A stretch of 64,000 nt of DNA, from positions 1-64,000 of IMG/VR virus record IMGVR_UViG_3300022682_000033; one strand, given 5' to 3'. Each line of letters opens with the position of its first letter. Positions within the stretch are counted from its first letter, which is position 1. Positions 25,615 to 35,702 of this stretch are shown in pieces. The position numbers were made by a program, and so were the translations under genes. The notes below the pieces were generated by a model. It searched no databases, was not told the DNA's origin, and was given only the letters and a program-made list of their open reading frames with translations. The stretch comes from a virus.

Positions 25615-26463
25615 ATGCCAGGACATGTAAAAAAACAATTCACGGTTAATTTCCAAGAACCGTCGGACGATTCGAGCGATGCCGGTCAACAAGAATTGGC
25701 ACAATGGTATATTGATTTGCAATTGTCAGATCAAAATACCGTTGATGGATCCGTGTTCCCGTTGAACTCGGACGTTTATATTGATGTTTATCGGTGGCCT
25801 TATAACGATGTTCAGATCGAATCTATGGCCGGGACCCTAAAAAAGTCAGGGTCAAACATAAATGTAAAGTTGAGTAAAAATATTTCTTTCGTTCATTCTG
25901 ATCAAGGCACCTTGGCGCAAGCGCCTTATGATGAATTTAGCTACGAATGGCAAAACAGAGAACGACCTGAACCAGCGATATCGGTGTTGGGGCGGTCATT
26001 AACACTAAACCGGGAAGTTTTTAATGTTCTGCAAGTAAAATATTCATCAAAAAAAGACACATACATACTCAATAATGTCAAGGAACCGACAGAAGTTGTT
26101 GTTTATGCATCAATGGGCGAAGTGTCCGCAAGTTTAACCGTAAGGTTTGGAACGATTGAAGAAGACGCGGAATACCCGGACGATTCAATTTTCGAAGAAA
26201 CAGAGGAAGAAACAGAGGAAGAAACAAAGGAAGAGGTCGTTGATGGCGAGAAAATAGTCAAGGCAGTTCACACCTACGATTGCACAACCGGAATTTCAGA
26301 ATCGGGGTGGGCGGTATACGTCAACAACAAATTTCAGGGTTTGACAAATTCTCAAGGTAATGCTTCAATAGGCGAACGAACGGTAGGAGAAACGGTTACA
26401 ATACGATGCTCAAAAGACGGGCAAACAGTTACAACAGATAGGGTGATAGAATCAAGTGGCTGA
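25615..26463 (+). CDS. tail protein with Ig-like features (282 aa)
   Basis: ATG 25615 lies two bases after the previous stop. Central beta-rich domain. Near residue 195 there is a run of Glu/Thr repeats (ETEEETEEETKEE), a flexible acidic linker. The C-terminal domain (DCTTGISESGWAVYVNNKFQ, IGERTVGETVTIRCSKDGQT) is immunoglobulin-like. Probably a surface-exposed tail component. Confidence 0.5.
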   Translation: MPGHVKKQFTVNFQEPSDDSSDAGQQELAQWYIDLQLSDQNTVDGSVFPLNSDVYIDVYRWPYNDVQIESMAGTLKKSGSNINVKLSKNISFVHSDQGTLAQAPYDEFSYEWQNRERPEPAISVLGRSLTLNREVFNVLQVKYSSKKDTYILNNVKEPTEVVVYASMGEVSASLTVRFGTIEEDAEYPDDSIFEETEEETEEETKEEVVDGEKIVKAVHTYDCTTGISESGWAVYVNNKFQGLTNSQGNASIGERTVGETVTIRCSKDGQTVTTDRVIESSG

Positions 26464-29272
26464 TATAGAAATTGGGATATGCTCTGACGCGGCAAGCGAA
26501 GCCAGAGATAAACCGGAGTTTCATTCCGAAAGCGGTCTGTCTATTGCTGTTCCCAAAGCAGGTTTTGGTGCGTGTCCTGACGGTGTAATCCAGATAGCTG
26601 TTCAATCGTCTGGAAGCCCATGCCCGTGCATCGACTGGAACGTTATTCAGGAATCGCAGCTTTCTCTTGAGTGGAAATCAGAGGATGAGGAAGTCCCAGA
26701 CTATTCGACACCTGAACCTTCTGATACAAAAACCGAAACGACTTACGACGATCATCCGACGATTAGTTTTGACGCTGTGCAGGCGTGCAATTGGAACGGT
26801 GCGACGGTTGATGTTTTGATTGGCGAAAGCCGTGAAACTCTAATAACCTACACGCGGGGCGGAAGCGGATGCCCGGAAAATGAAGGGGCCGGGTACTCGG
26901 CACAGTGGCCAGACAACCGCATAATTCCGGGCGCAAAGCTGGAAATTACTCACTTTCTTGATTGCCCGGCCCCGAATCAAATCACCGGAAACTATGTAAT
27001 TTGGGAGTCCGTCTGTCTTACGGGTGGCGTTGTTACCGGCGTTATTGGTGAATATACAGACGCTAATCATTCCTATCGTGTGCAATTGATGACGGATGAA
27101 ATTATCGAGGTGGCGCCGGACGACTGGGTTGATTATCGCGAGGGTGACTGGGTGACGATTATCACCGTGGGCAGCGGTGCGGCGCAGTTCGGGAACAAGG
27201 GCGGAATCATTGCGGATGCTGGCGACAAGCAGTTGATCGTCCCGTTTGGATATGGCGACAACCCTGGCAACGGCGGTCTAACCTGGCAGCCAGTCGAATT
27301 TGGCGCTGGTGACAATCAATCGCTTTTGAATCTTCGAAATGTGGCCGGTGAAATAATTGAAATTAACGAAGACGACAACAAAGCGCTGGTCAATATTCCT
27401 CATTTCGGACAGATAGAAGCTCAATTCGCCTGGCATTGTCCTGGCTCCGGGGACTGGGAGGACGCCTGGAAAGCATACGAAATAGGCGATAAAGTCAACG
27501 TGCTACTTCCCGGAATTGCCCACGACGCCCACGTAAACACGCCTAAAACGCCACCTGAAAAACCGCTAATTGCCGGTTGGGTTGCCCAGCAGTTACGACA
27601 ATGTTCATCGCTATTATATTTTTTCGTTGACCCGCTGGAATGGCATGACGCCGACGGAAATGTTGTGCAATCAGATGATCCCACGGCGGAAACTGTTGCG
27701 CGGGTGTTTGACTGTGAGGAAGTCAATAACTCAAGCCTAACGACGGTCGATATAACAGACGCAGCGGCAATCGGCTTGCCGTTCAACTCGTTCTGTATTG
27801 CCGGAAACACGGAAGACACCGAGCACGGCGACAGGATATGCCAATATCACGCCTCAAAAACGGTAGGCGATTACACCGCTCATGCGCTATCATGGATGGT
27901 TCCGACAGGTTCAGGCACGTTTTTTTATTGGGGTGTTTGGGCCGAGCATAAAAACGAAAAATATATTTTTAAGCCGGACCCTAACGACGATACGACATGG
28001 ACGGATTTGTGGGATGATGATAACCCATATCCTGACCGCATTGTTTGCGATTCCGAGATAGAAGCGGGCGAATATACGCCAGTCAAGGCTTTTGATCTTT
28101 TCGAGTTACAAGCGGATCAGGATGCCTACGGCTGGCGCGCAGGTGATATAATCCTAGTTTCGTATGGCAACAAATCATCCGCCGATTTGTGGAATCTGAC
28201 TCAAAACGACCATTTAACGCGCGCCGTTCCGATATATGCTCAAATACTGACTGATTACCCATCAGAAACACAGGCAGAGGACCGGACGGTTGCTCTTGGC
28301 ATCAACCGCAATCTAATCTATATTGCGTATGCTCAAATGAGCGGCCCTCACATGTACGAATATTATGACTTATATGAGTTTGATGTCTTTGAGGGTTCAT
28401 GGGAAAGGTGGGGCGAATCTGGAACCGGAGTTGTGTATAATCCGTTTACGAAGGAGATTATTTCGTTCGTAGTAGATTCGGAATCAGAATCGCTCGGTTA
28501 TACAGCCGAGGCGCGCGACCTAACATTTAACGGCGTTGTATCCACTGACAATCGGATGAATTGTGATGGCAAAACATCACCATGCGCAACGCACTATTTC
28601 AAAAGCCGTGATGACGCTGCAATAATTTACGCGGCTGGTTATGACAGTCTCACTATATTTTCACCTGGATATTGCCCACCTGGTTATTCTGATTTGTCTG
28701 AATGCTGTGGTGTGACTTATACTTATTGGAAATTCAGAATGGTTGACGGTGAAAAATACAAACGTGGTGATGGCAGCTATAAATGGGTTGGTCATACAAA
28801 TTATTATAGTACGACACGATGGACTAGATGGTATAATGATCCCGACTGTAGCAGCGTGAATGAGGGGATAATAGGGGGCGCGTGCAATGGGATATATTAT
28901 GAGGATTGGCTGGCTGATTGGGATGATTTCAGCGCGTCAATCCATCCCGATGGAACTGGATTCAGGTTGCCAGTGACACTGAAAAACGGCCAGGAATCAT
29001 CCCAAACAGGATGCGACAACAATGTAATTGAAACAGCCGACAACTACGATTATGAGAGCTTAGATACTGATTATTTGATCCAAAACTGGCCTCACATGCC
29101 AGCCTACGCAATAGCCGAAAACGTAACCGACCGTGACGGGAATCAGTACGAGCAGCTAATCGCAATTCAAAATAATGACGGGGATATTATCGTTGACGGA
29201 GAGATAATTTCTGATCAGAACGGCTATTTTCAGTTCCGCCAACAAAAAGAGGAGGTTGAAATTAATGCCTGA
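26456..29272 (+). CDS. large cysteine-rich tail/baseplate protein (938 aa)
   Basis: GTG 26456 overlaps the previous gene. The protein contains repeated beta-barrel-like phrases in the first half (GEYTDANHSYRVQLMTDEII, VNIPHFGQIEAQFAWHCPGS) and many cysteines (ICSDA, CPCIDW, SECCGVTY, DPDCSSVN). The second half is aromatic and Asp-rich. Size and position suit a baseplate/receptor-contact protein. No catalytic motif is seen. Confidence 0.5.
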   Translation: MADIEIGICSDAASEARDKPEFHSESGLSIAVPKAGFGACPDGVIQIAVQSSGSPCPCIDWNVIQESQLSLEWKSEDEEVPDYSTPEPSDTKTETTYDDHPTISFDAVQACNWNGATVDVLIGESRETLITYTRGGSGCPENEGAGYSAQWPDNRIIPGAKLEITHFLDCPAPNQITGNYVIWESVCLTGGVVTGVIGEYTDANHSYRVQLMTDEIIEVAPDDWVDYREGDWVTIITVGSGAAQFGNKGGIIADAGDKQLIVPFGYGDNPGNGGLTWQPVEFGAGDNQSLLNLRNVAGEIIEINEDDNKALVNIPHFGQIEAQFAWHCPGSGDWEDAWKAYEIGDKVNVLLPGIAHDAHVNTPKTPPEKPLIAGWVAQQLRQCSSLLYFFVDPLEWHDADGNVVQSDDPTAETVARVFDCEEVNNSSLTTVDITDAAAIGLPFNSFCIAGNTEDTEHGDRICQYHASKTVGDYTAHALSWMVPTGSGTFFYWGVWAEHKNEKYIFKPDPNDDTTWTDLWDDDNPYPDRIVCDSEIEAGEYTPVKAFDLFELQADQDAYGWRAGDIILVSYGNKSSADLWNLTQNDHLTRAVPIYAQILTDYPSETQAEDRTVALGINRNLIYIAYAQMSGPHMYEYYDLYEFDVFEGSWERWGESGTGVVYNPFTKEIISFVVDSESESLGYTAEARDLTFNGVVSTDNRMNCDGKTSPCATHYFKSRDDAAIIYAAGYDSLTIFSPGYCPPGYSDLSECCGVTYTYWKFRMVDGEKYKRGDGSYKWVGHTNYYSTTRWTRWYNDPDCSSVNEGIIGGACNGIYYEDWLADWDDFSASIHPDGTGFRLPVTLKNGQESSQTGCDNNVIETADNYDYESLDTDYLIQNWPHMPAYAIAENVTDRDGNQYEQLIAIQNNDGDIIVDGEIISDQNGYFQFRQQKEEVEINA

Positions 29273-29474
29273 GATTAGTTTACGGCGCTGTCAGCACGAT
29301 GTAACGATTGAGTTTTACGGCGGGAAAGCGGTGCGGATTTCGTTTGATTTTCGCGGCCCGGTCTCACTGTATCATGCGTTGCGTGCGGCGTTGGTGTTTC
29401 AGCGAAAAGCGATCCGAAATAGCGAAAAGAAAAAGGTGAAGCGACAAGGGAAGGTTTGGAAAAGACAAAAATAA
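29265..29474 (+). CDS. small basic protein (69 aa)
   Basis: ATG 29265 follows AGAGGAGGTTG and overlaps the large tail gene end. The N-terminal half is beta-like (VTIEFYGGKAVRISFDFRG) and the C-terminus very basic (RKAIRNSEKKKVKRQGKVWK). Function unknown. Confidence 0.5.
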   Translation: MPEISLRRCQHDVTIEFYGGKAVRISFDFRGPVSLYHALRAALVFQRKAIRNSEKKKVKRQGKVWKRQK

Positions 29475-29483
29475 GGCGCAATT

Positions 29484-29876
29484 ATGGGAAACCAAATATC
29501 TAATTTTTATCAGGGCGAAACGCTGAAATATACGGTCTATGTTACTGATTCTAATGGTGATCCGGTGTCCGTGGACGGTGGAACACTTCTTTTTACAATG
29601 AAAAGTGAAATAGAAATGGCGGACGCGGATGCAGAAATCGCTGGCTTTGCGTATGGTTCAGAAGCAGACCCGGAAGACCCGGACGGCATTATAACTTTGA
29701 CGGTCGATAAAAGCCGTACAATTTCACTGCCGCCGGGAGAGTATTGGTATCAGTTCAAATACATTGATGTTGATGGGAATGCGTCATATTGGCTGCCAGA
29801 AAAAGACGCGAATCAGGATGAGAGATTTGTCGAGGTTTATAAAACGGTAACAACGCGAACTGAACCAATTGTGTAG
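29484..29876 (+). CDS. BppU-like upper baseplate/fibre N-domain protein (130 aa)
   Basis: QGETLKYTVYVTDSNGDPVS, then GGTLLFTMKS and LPPGEYWYQFKYIDVDGNAS, form the Ig-like pattern of BppU-type N-terminal domains. These attach receptor-binding parts to baseplates. It is a stand-alone domain here, upstream of the fibre candidates. Confidence 0.62.
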   Translation: MGNQISNFYQGETLKYTVYVTDSNGDPVSVDGGTLLFTMKSEIEMADADAEIAGFAYGSEADPEDPDGIITLTVDKSRTISLPPGEYWYQFKYIDVDGNASYWLPEKDANQDERFVEVYKTVTTRTEPIV

Positions 29877-29885
29877 GGGATTCTC

Positions 29886-30380
29886 ATGCCAAGTCAAAAC
29901 CTAAACATAAGAGTTTCCGAAAAGACAGTCATCAACACTGCAAATGGCCCAACGCCGATCAATGTCCGTTTTGGTGGGAATGTTATGCGGGTATCACCAT
30001 CAACCATATATGTTGGCGGCGGGCTTAATGGTGAGAACGTTGTATCTATACCAGCAGGGGTTGATATTGGCGGCCATAGGGTGGTTGTGCAAACGGATAT
30101 TGGTTTGGTGTATGCTGACAATACAAATCCGGCACATGCGGGGATGATTGTTGGGATAACTACTGCGGCGGTAACAGCCGGAAGCAATGCTTCAGTTGCG
30201 CTTAGTGGAAAGGTTGAGAATAGCGGTTGGAGTTGGGATATAACCAAAGGTCTTTGGCTTTCGACTAATGGGTTGATGGTGCAAGAAGAACCATTGACTG
30301 GGTTTATTCTCGGCCTTGGCGTTCCGATATCATCAACTAAAATTGATTTTAAAAAAGGAATTTCATTAATAAGGAGTTAA
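29886..30380 (+). CDS. small structural protein, DUF2190-like (164 aa)
   Basis: ATG 29886. The protein contains VGITTAAVTAGSNASVALSG, a pattern shared with the next gene (VKASVTAGNNATVYLSG). That pattern is typical of small decoration or fibre-cap proteins described under DUF2190. The pair looks like an ancient duplication. Surface role is inferred. Confidence 0.5.
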   Translation: MPSQNLNIRVSEKTVINTANGPTPINVRFGGNVMRVSPSTIYVGGGLNGENVVSIPAGVDIGGHRVVVQTDIGLVYADNTNPAHAGMIVGITTAAVTAGSNASVALSGKVENSGWSWDITKGLWLSTNGLMVQEEPLTGFILGLGVPISSTKIDFKKGISLIRS

Positions 30381-30384
30381 TCAA

Positions 30385-30906
30385 ATGGCTGATAAGTATT
30401 TAGCAAAAAACGCTACAAATCCAGACACGATAAAAGAGGTTGAGGTAATTACCACAAGTTCTGGTGCGGCCGATGCAGGTAAAATGGCTGGTGTTGGTGC
30501 TAACGGTAGATGGGATGAAACTTTTATGCCTACAGGCATAGGTGCGGATGTAGCTACAGTCGAAGCTTCTGAGGATCTAAGCGCTGGAGATTTCGTAAAT
30601 CTTCATATTTCCACTGGCGCAAAAGTTCGTAAGGCTGATGCTACAACTGCGGGTAAAGAAGCAGATGGTTTTGTAAAAGCTTCTGTAACTGCTGGTAATA
30701 ATGCCACCGTATATCTTAGCGGAATAAATGATCAACTAACAAGCTTGACGCCTATGGATAAATATTTCCTTGGTACTACCGCTGGTGCTGCCGTTGCCGT
30801 TGGCTCTATTCCATCAGCCTCTGGAAACGTGCAACAATATCTTGGGAAAGCACTATCTGCAACTGAGATATTTTTTAGTAAGCAACCTGGAGTGGAATTA
30901 GCGTAA
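30385..30906 (+). CDS. small structural protein, DUF2190-like (173 aa)
   Basis: Starts five bases after its paralogue, with AAGGAG upstream. Shows AGDFVNLHISTGAKVRKADA, then EADGFVKASVTAGNNATVYL and SG. The next gene starts on its stop codon (TAATGG). Probably a trimeric decoration or fibre-associated protein. Confidence 0.5.
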   Translation: MADKYLAKNATNPDTIKEVEVITTSSGAADAGKMAGVGANGRWDETFMPTGIGADVATVEASEDLSAGDFVNLHISTGAKVRKADATTAGKEADGFVKASVTAGNNATVYLSGINDQLTSLTPMDKYFLGTTAGAAVAVGSIPSASGNVQQYLGKALSATEIFFSKQPGVELA

Positions 30907-32339
30907 TGGCTGATAAACGTCCTCTTTCCATATATTCTGGAATCCCTAAAGAGATTTCAGATACAGATGTCTCCGAAATTCCTGGTTTAAAGTGCATCGG
31001 TGGCGTTTCTTATTCTGTAGTTACTAAAATAGGAACTTATACAACTACACTTTCAGACCATACAATCAGATGCAATTCTACATCTGATTTCACAATAGCA
31101 CTACATTCTGCTGCAAGTGCATATAACTCAACAGACAACACCGGACAAGAACTCGTTTTCAAGAATGTAAATTCCGGCACTGTTACGATTGATGCAAATA
31201 GCACTGAGACAATAGACGGTAAAAACACCGTCTCAATCGCTCAGTATGGCACTCTCACTCTCCGCTCGAATGGTACGAACTGGGATATAGTAGGCAATGC
31301 AGTAGCTACACAGAGAGACTATGCCTTGCTGACAATGTCGGCGAATCAGACAGCTGATGTAAGCATTGGTGATCCTATTAAGTTTGACACCATAGATACT
31401 AATAATCTATCTTTATCTAGTTACAAAGTAACCTTGAAAGCTGGGAAGACTTACATGCTAACGGCTGAATCGCTAATCACTTTTGATTCCACCGCTAATG
31501 CCAGAGCACAACTACAGTGGCATGATGGGACTTCTTATATTGGAAAAAGAAGTATGTCCATAAGACCGGATAGCACTGCTTTAGAGTTTAATGAGGCTCC
31601 TACAGCTTGGGCTGTTGTTACTCCGTTGGTTGACACAGAGTATGAGTTGAGGATTGTATTTCTTGAAGGTTCAATAAGTGCCGTAAATAATCTTTTTTCC
31701 ACCGCCTACATAGAAGAAATAGCCTCATACGAAGGCAATGGTCTGAGGAAATATACTACTGGGTGGGTAGCGTGTAGTGATTGGACGAATCAGAAGTTAG
31801 GAACTACTCTCGGTGGTAATGTGGTGCATAACTTAGGAAGGAGCCTGAAGGATTTACATGTAAAAGTCCTTTACTCTTCTGACGGTACCGATGCTAATTC
31901 TTATGAATTATTGCCGAGTATGTACAACAGTGGTGAATATGGCTATGGTATAAAGCAGGTAGACAGTCTTAATAATAGCATCATAGTATCCACGGCAACC
32001 GCAGGAACATTGTATCTTGACCCGACTGATGGGGATATAGAAATTTTAACAAATCAAAGTGGTTATTATAAGATAGAGGTCTATGATCTCCTGAGTGCCG
32101 GTGGAGACAGTTATTGGAGTCAAGACGATAACGATGTCGAGTATACTTCTGGATCAGTAAATTTAAACACATTGAAATTACTGGAAAGAAGTTCAGACCC
32201 AGGAACACCTGATGAGGGAAGTTCATATATTTGGCAAAGTGATGGAACAGGTTCAGGAGATGATGGAGATATTATGGTAAAAATTACAGCTGGCGGAACA
32301 ACAAAAACTACTACATTGATTGATTTTTCAACACTATAA
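30906..32339 (+). CDS. tail fibre / receptor-binding candidate (477 aa)
   Basis: Thr/Ser/Asn-rich protein. One segment (TIRCNSTSDFTIALHSAASA, VNSGTVTIDANSTETIDGKN, YGTLTLRSNGTNWDIVG) is the beta-stack repeat commonly seen in phage fibres and appendages. The C-terminal 60 residues (PGTPDEGSSYIWQSDGTGSG) are Gly/Asp/Ser-rich. Its position after baseplate genes supports a receptor-contact role. Confidence 0.62.
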   Translation: MADKRPLSIYSGIPKEISDTDVSEIPGLKCIGGVSYSVVTKIGTYTTTLSDHTIRCNSTSDFTIALHSAASAYNSTDNTGQELVFKNVNSGTVTIDANSTETIDGKNTVSIAQYGTLTLRSNGTNWDIVGNAVATQRDYALLTMSANQTADVSIGDPIKFDTIDTNNLSLSSYKVTLKAGKTYMLTAESLITFDSTANARAQLQWHDGTSYIGKRSMSIRPDSTALEFNEAPTAWAVVTPLVDTEYELRIVFLEGSISAVNNLFSTAYIEEIASYEGNGLRKYTTGWVACSDWTNQKLGTTLGGNVVHNLGRSLKDLHVKVLYSSDGTDANSYELLPSMYNSGEYGYGIKQVDSLNNSIIVSTATAGTLYLDPTDGDIEILTNQSGYYKIEVYDLLSAGGDSYWSQDDNDVEYTSGSVNLNTLKLLERSSDPGTPDEGSSYIWQSDGTGSGDDGDIMVKITAGGTTKTTTLIDFSTL

Positions 32340-32349
32340 GGATATAAAA

Positions 32350-33024
32350 ATGATAATTTTTACAAGAGGATACGAGCAACGTATTATTGCCATTTTAAAA
32401 AATGACAACACCGATCCAAGCAATTTTCCAAAAAGAGATGTGATTAAATGGGATCAATGCGCTTATATCAGCAATTCAGCACTGAATGAAAATAACCAGC
32501 CTATTGGAGTTGGGGATGCCTTTAAACCAGAATATCTTGAGTATTTGCCATCTCCTAATCCTAAATTATATGCTCATGTGTCAATATCACCAGGCGTTAA
32601 TGGGACTACGGCATCTACAAATAACATCGTTGGTGCTCCCAATAATTTCGAAGGGTCAACGATCAATATACAAGCAAGCATTCGATTTGGTCCTTATTTG
32701 AACGACGCTATGGGGGAGCCGGACAGTCCTTTATTGCCAATAACAGATGCATGGATTTTTACAATCTCAAATAAAGACGGGCCTTTTTTCTCAATTCGAG
32801 TGCCATTTGAAAATGGCATTGCAAATATTGATCTAAAGACACACGGGAAAATATGCGGTAGGTACTTTATTGATGAGGAGCTTTTTAAACCGATCTATTT
32901 GACTAATGCTACGCTGGTTTCACTCGGCCAAAATATGGATGAAAATGAAAACGAGATTCCTGATGGAAATTGGGATGTAAAGCTTATCGGTACGCCAAGA
33001 TTTGATATTTATGAAAGCCCATAA
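32350..33024 (+). CDS. hypothetical structural protein (224 aa)
   Basis: ATG 32350 after AAGGATATAAAA is preferred to the upstream overlap start. Beta-rich with PKLYAHVSISPGVNGTTAST and DAWIFTISNKDGPFFSIRVP. No family recognised. Follows the fibre candidate and may be part of the adsorption apparatus. Confidence 0.5.
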   Translation: MIIFTRGYEQRIIAILKNDNTDPSNFPKRDVIKWDQCAYISNSALNENNQPIGVGDAFKPEYLEYLPSPNPKLYAHVSISPGVNGTTASTNNIVGAPNNFEGSTINIQASIRFGPYLNDAMGEPDSPLLPITDAWIFTISNKDGPFFSIRVPFENGIANIDLKTHGKICGRYFIDEELFKPIYLTNATLVSLGQNMDENENEIPDGNWDVKLIGTPRFDIYESP

Positions 33025-33035
33025 GAGAGGGGAAG

Positions 33036-33413
33036 ATGGATTTAAATAAAATACTTGAAAATCCTATTTTTATATTGTTGGTAGTTCCTTTTTTGATGCC
33101 TCAAACAATCAATTTTTTGATCGCCGTTCAAGTCAATATTGTTGATTTTTTCTTAAAAACTCCTCAATATCGAATAGGGGTTATATATGATTGGGCGAAG
33201 CTTCCGAAGTCTGGTTCAAGATACCCTAAAAGCGTAGTCGTCAAAAAAGGGTTGCTTAGATGCTATTTGCTTGATATTTCAAAAGGCGATGGGGGGATGT
33301 GGAGCTTGCCTTGGTTCCGCATGAAACAATTAACCGCGAGCATAATAAAACCAATCCATAAATCAGAGGCTTTGACGTTGTTGAGTAATTACAAATCAAG
33401 GACAAAAATATGA
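33036..33413 (+). CDS. small membrane-associated protein (125 aa)
   Basis: Residues ~10-40 are strongly hydrophobic (PIFILLVVPFLMPQTINFLI) and predict a membrane segment. The rest is basic. First of a run of four genes (33036-35071) encoding membrane or lipid-anchored proteins. Function unknown. Confidence 0.5.
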   Translation: MDLNKILENPIFILLVVPFLMPQTINFLIAVQVNIVDFFLKTPQYRIGVIYDWAKLPKSGSRYPKSVVVKKGLLRCYLLDISKGDGGMWSLPWFRMKQLTASIIKPIHKSEALTLLSNYKSRTKI

Positions 33414-34201
33414 AATCGCATATCGGCATTCTTTTTTTTGCATCAATTGCATTGTTTTCCGGGTGTGCTTCAAGCAATTATCAGCAGTATGCAAGAAGCA
33501 ACGCTGATCAAACATTATACAGAAGCACGAACCAACGGGAAACATTGAGAAATGTAACGACAACCATTAAGGATATTCTGAAGCCGTTTGAGGAGCAAGC
33601 GCAGGCAAAGATTCAGAATAGCATGGTTCAAGCCCAAAGAATGCCGATGCCGACAAATGATATCCAATACGCTTTTTACTCAATGTCACAAATGGCAATT
33701 GAGGCTTCAAGGTGGAACGGTATGGCGAGGCTTGCTGATGCCAGGGAGCGCGCTGTGGCTCATTTACAGCCTATTGTTATGGCAATATACGATAAACAGG
33801 ATGCGCCTCTTAAAGCGCCTCTCACAGCCGCTGACGTGCTTAATAATTTCACAGATAAGATACCGTTTCTCGGAACCATAGGCGGTATGTATGGGCTTGG
33901 TGTAGCTGCTATTGATAAGGTAGGCGATAAAATATCAGTCTCGATGCGTGATGGTGATAATAACGTAGGCAACGGAACTCAAGGAAATGCTGGGGGGAAC
34001 ACCGCGGTTGGCAGTGATAACAATCCAATATCAGGGCAACACTCCGTCAACAGCAATAGCAGAAATGCAAGCGGTCAAAGCACATACTCGCCCGCCGAAA
34101 CAAACGTAAACGGTAATTTAGAAGAGCTGGCTGAGGAGCCCGAAGAAGAAATAGAGGAAGAAATTGACGGCGAAACGGAATCCGTAGAAGAAACTGAATA
34201 A
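33410..34201 (+). CDS. lipoprotein, envelope-exposed (263 aa)
   Basis: Signal peptide with lipobox LFSGC at residues 15-19. Mature domain of helices, then a low-complexity Asn/Gly/Ser region (VGNGTQGNAGGNTAVGSDNN) and an extremely acidic tail (EELAEEPEEEIEEEIDGETE). ATGA overlap with the upstream gene. Could be a superinfection-exclusion or envelope-anchoring protein (inference). Confidence 0.6.
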   Translation: MKSHIGILFFASIALFSGCASSNYQQYARSNADQTLYRSTNQRETLRNVTTTIKDILKPFEEQAQAKIQNSMVQAQRMPMPTNDIQYAFYSMSQMAIEASRWNGMARLADARERAVAHLQPIVMAIYDKQDAPLKAPLTAADVLNNFTDKIPFLGTIGGMYGLGVAAIDKVGDKISVSMRDGDNNVGNGTQGNAGGNTAVGSDNNPISGQHSVNSNSRNASGQSTYSPAETNVNGNLEELAEEPEEEIEEEIDGETESVEETE

Positions 34202-34203
34202 AA

Positions 34204-34629
34204 ATGGATTTGTACAACCCGGATAAAAATATTTCTGTTTACGGAGACATGGTTTCACAGCAACTTGCACTTTTGCGTCTTGAATTTGAGACTATGAAGG
34301 ATGAATCTGATGCAAAAAGGGCCGCATACGAAAGAGGAATTGATGAAAAGATAGAATTATTGAGAGCGGAATCAAAGAGTATAATTGAAGCTTGTAAGGC
34401 CGATTCTGATTCACGGCTTAAGGTTTTGCAAGATGATAGTGATAAAAGATATTTGAAAAAAAAGACGATTGTGTATGTTCTTAGATTTTTGATTCCGGCA
34501 ATTATAATGATTACTGGGTTTTTGCTTCACCTTGGTATAAAAATAGAGGAACGAAGCCATGAAATTTCAACGTCGATAACTGAGATCAAAACCAATTTGG
34601 GGATACATGATAAAAATGATTTACATTGA
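34204..34629 (+). CDS. coiled-coil protein with C-terminal membrane segment (141 aa)
   Basis: Residues 18-85 form a charged coiled coil. Residues ~92-112 (VLRFLIPAIIMITGFLLHLG) are a transmembrane helix. A short tail follows. Overlaps the next gene by 23 bases. Confidence 0.5.
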   Translation: MDLYNPDKNISVYGDMVSQQLALLRLEFETMKDESDAKRAAYERGIDEKIELLRAESKSIIEACKADSDSRLKVLQDDSDKRYLKKKTIVYVLRFLIPAIIMITGFLLHLGIKIEERSHEISTSITEIKTNLGIHDKNDLH

Positions 34630-35071
34630 TATTTTGCACGTATTAATCCTTATTGTTATCGTCGTAATTTGCTTTTTAATTTGCCGCAAACAATTGGTAA
34701 TATTAAACAAGTTATCAAAAATTGATAAATCAATAGTTGAATCAAGTGAAAATTTAAAAGTTGATTTTGATAAGCTTTCAGATAACCAAAAAAAAATGCT
34801 TAAAAACCAAACTGAGATTATGCTACAAATTGAACCTGCTTTGAGAGCAACTGTTAAAAACAGGAAAGATTTGACTTTGCTTGCTACAAAATATGAGGAG
34901 TGCCCACCGCAAAAAGTAAACGATATGATCTCAAAACGGATTGATTATTATGGCAGGAAACAGTTATCTGAAATAAAGGTGTGGGGTGAAAAAATAATTG
35001 AAGAAATTGTTGATAAATTGGTAAACGGAATATATGTCCGAATGGATAGGCGCGGCAAAAATAAAAGATAA
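34607..35071 (+). CDS. membrane-anchored helical protein (154 aa)
   Basis: N-terminal membrane anchor (LHVLILIVIVVICFLICRKQ) followed by coiled-coil segments, the reverse topology of the preceding protein. The two may act as a pair at the inner membrane. Function unknown. Confidence 0.5.
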   Translation: MIKMIYIDILHVLILIVIVVICFLICRKQLVILNKLSKIDKSIVESSENLKVDFDKLSDNQKKMLKNQTEIMLQIEPALRATVKNRKDLTLLATKYEECPPQKVNDMISKRIDYYGRKQLSEIKVWGEKIIEEIVDKLVNGIYVRMDRRGKNKR

Positions 35072-35098
35072 TATTTGACCAAATGGAGGTGAAAAGAA

Positions 35099-35692
35099 AT
35101 GAAAATTGTTGACCAATATTGGGAATGGATTCAGAGGCCCCGTAAGCCGTTAGAATTGATTGAGAAGGCCGGAAGGACTTGTTACAAGTCAGAAGACAAA
35201 ATAAGCACAGGATCGGCCTTAAAATTCGTTCAGATGCTAAAGAAAAGCGGGCATGAGTCTGTCATTGAACATGCTGTTGCATCTGTAAGGTTTGTTACCA
35301 ACCGCGGTGTTACCCATGAACTTGTGCGCCACCGGCTGGCCTCCTACTCCCAGGAATCGACCCGTTATGTTCGCTATGGCGGCGATATGGAATTCATTAA
35401 ACCTGTTTGGTGGGATGATTGGTCTAATACGGAAAAGCATGCTTTTAGGGCGTCTTGTGATTTTTCAGAAGAATCATATAAAGCGCTTATATTGTCTGGA
35501 AGCAGTCCAGAACAAGCACGCGAAATTTTACCAAACAGTTTAAAAACTGAAATTGTGATGACCGCCAATTCAAGGGAATGGATGCACGTTTTCAAACTTA
35601 GATGCAGCAAAAAAGCGCATCCGCAAATAAGAGAACTAATGATTAGTTGTCGAGAAGGGTTCAAGAAAGAAATACCAATACTTTTTGATTAG
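35099..35692 (+). CDS. thyX: flavin-dependent thymidylate synthase
   Basis: The ThyX signature RHRx7S is present as RHRLASYSQES (residues ~75-85). The flanking ESVIEHAVASVRFVTNRGVT and LPNSLKTEIVMTANSREWMH segments are also typical. 197 residues, normal for phage ThyX. Catalyses dUMP to dTMP with methylene-tetrahydrofolate, FAD and NADPH, supplying dTTP for phage replication. GGAGG precedes ATG 35099. Confidence 0.93.
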   Translation: MKIVDQYWEWIQRPRKPLELIEKAGRTCYKSEDKISTGSALKFVQMLKKSGHESVIEHAVASVRFVTNRGVTHELVRHRLASYSQESTRYVRYGGDMEFIKPVWWDDWSNTEKHAFRASCDFSEESYKALILSGSSPEQAREILPNSLKTEIVMTANSREWMHVFKLRCSKKAHPQIRELMISCREGFKKEIPILFD

Positions 35693-35702
35693 GAGAATAA
35701 AG

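Noticed and set aside
26456-29272. Depolymerase or lysozyme activity in the large tail protein
   Set aside because: No catalytic signature could be recognised; only cysteine clusters and beta-type sequence are visible.
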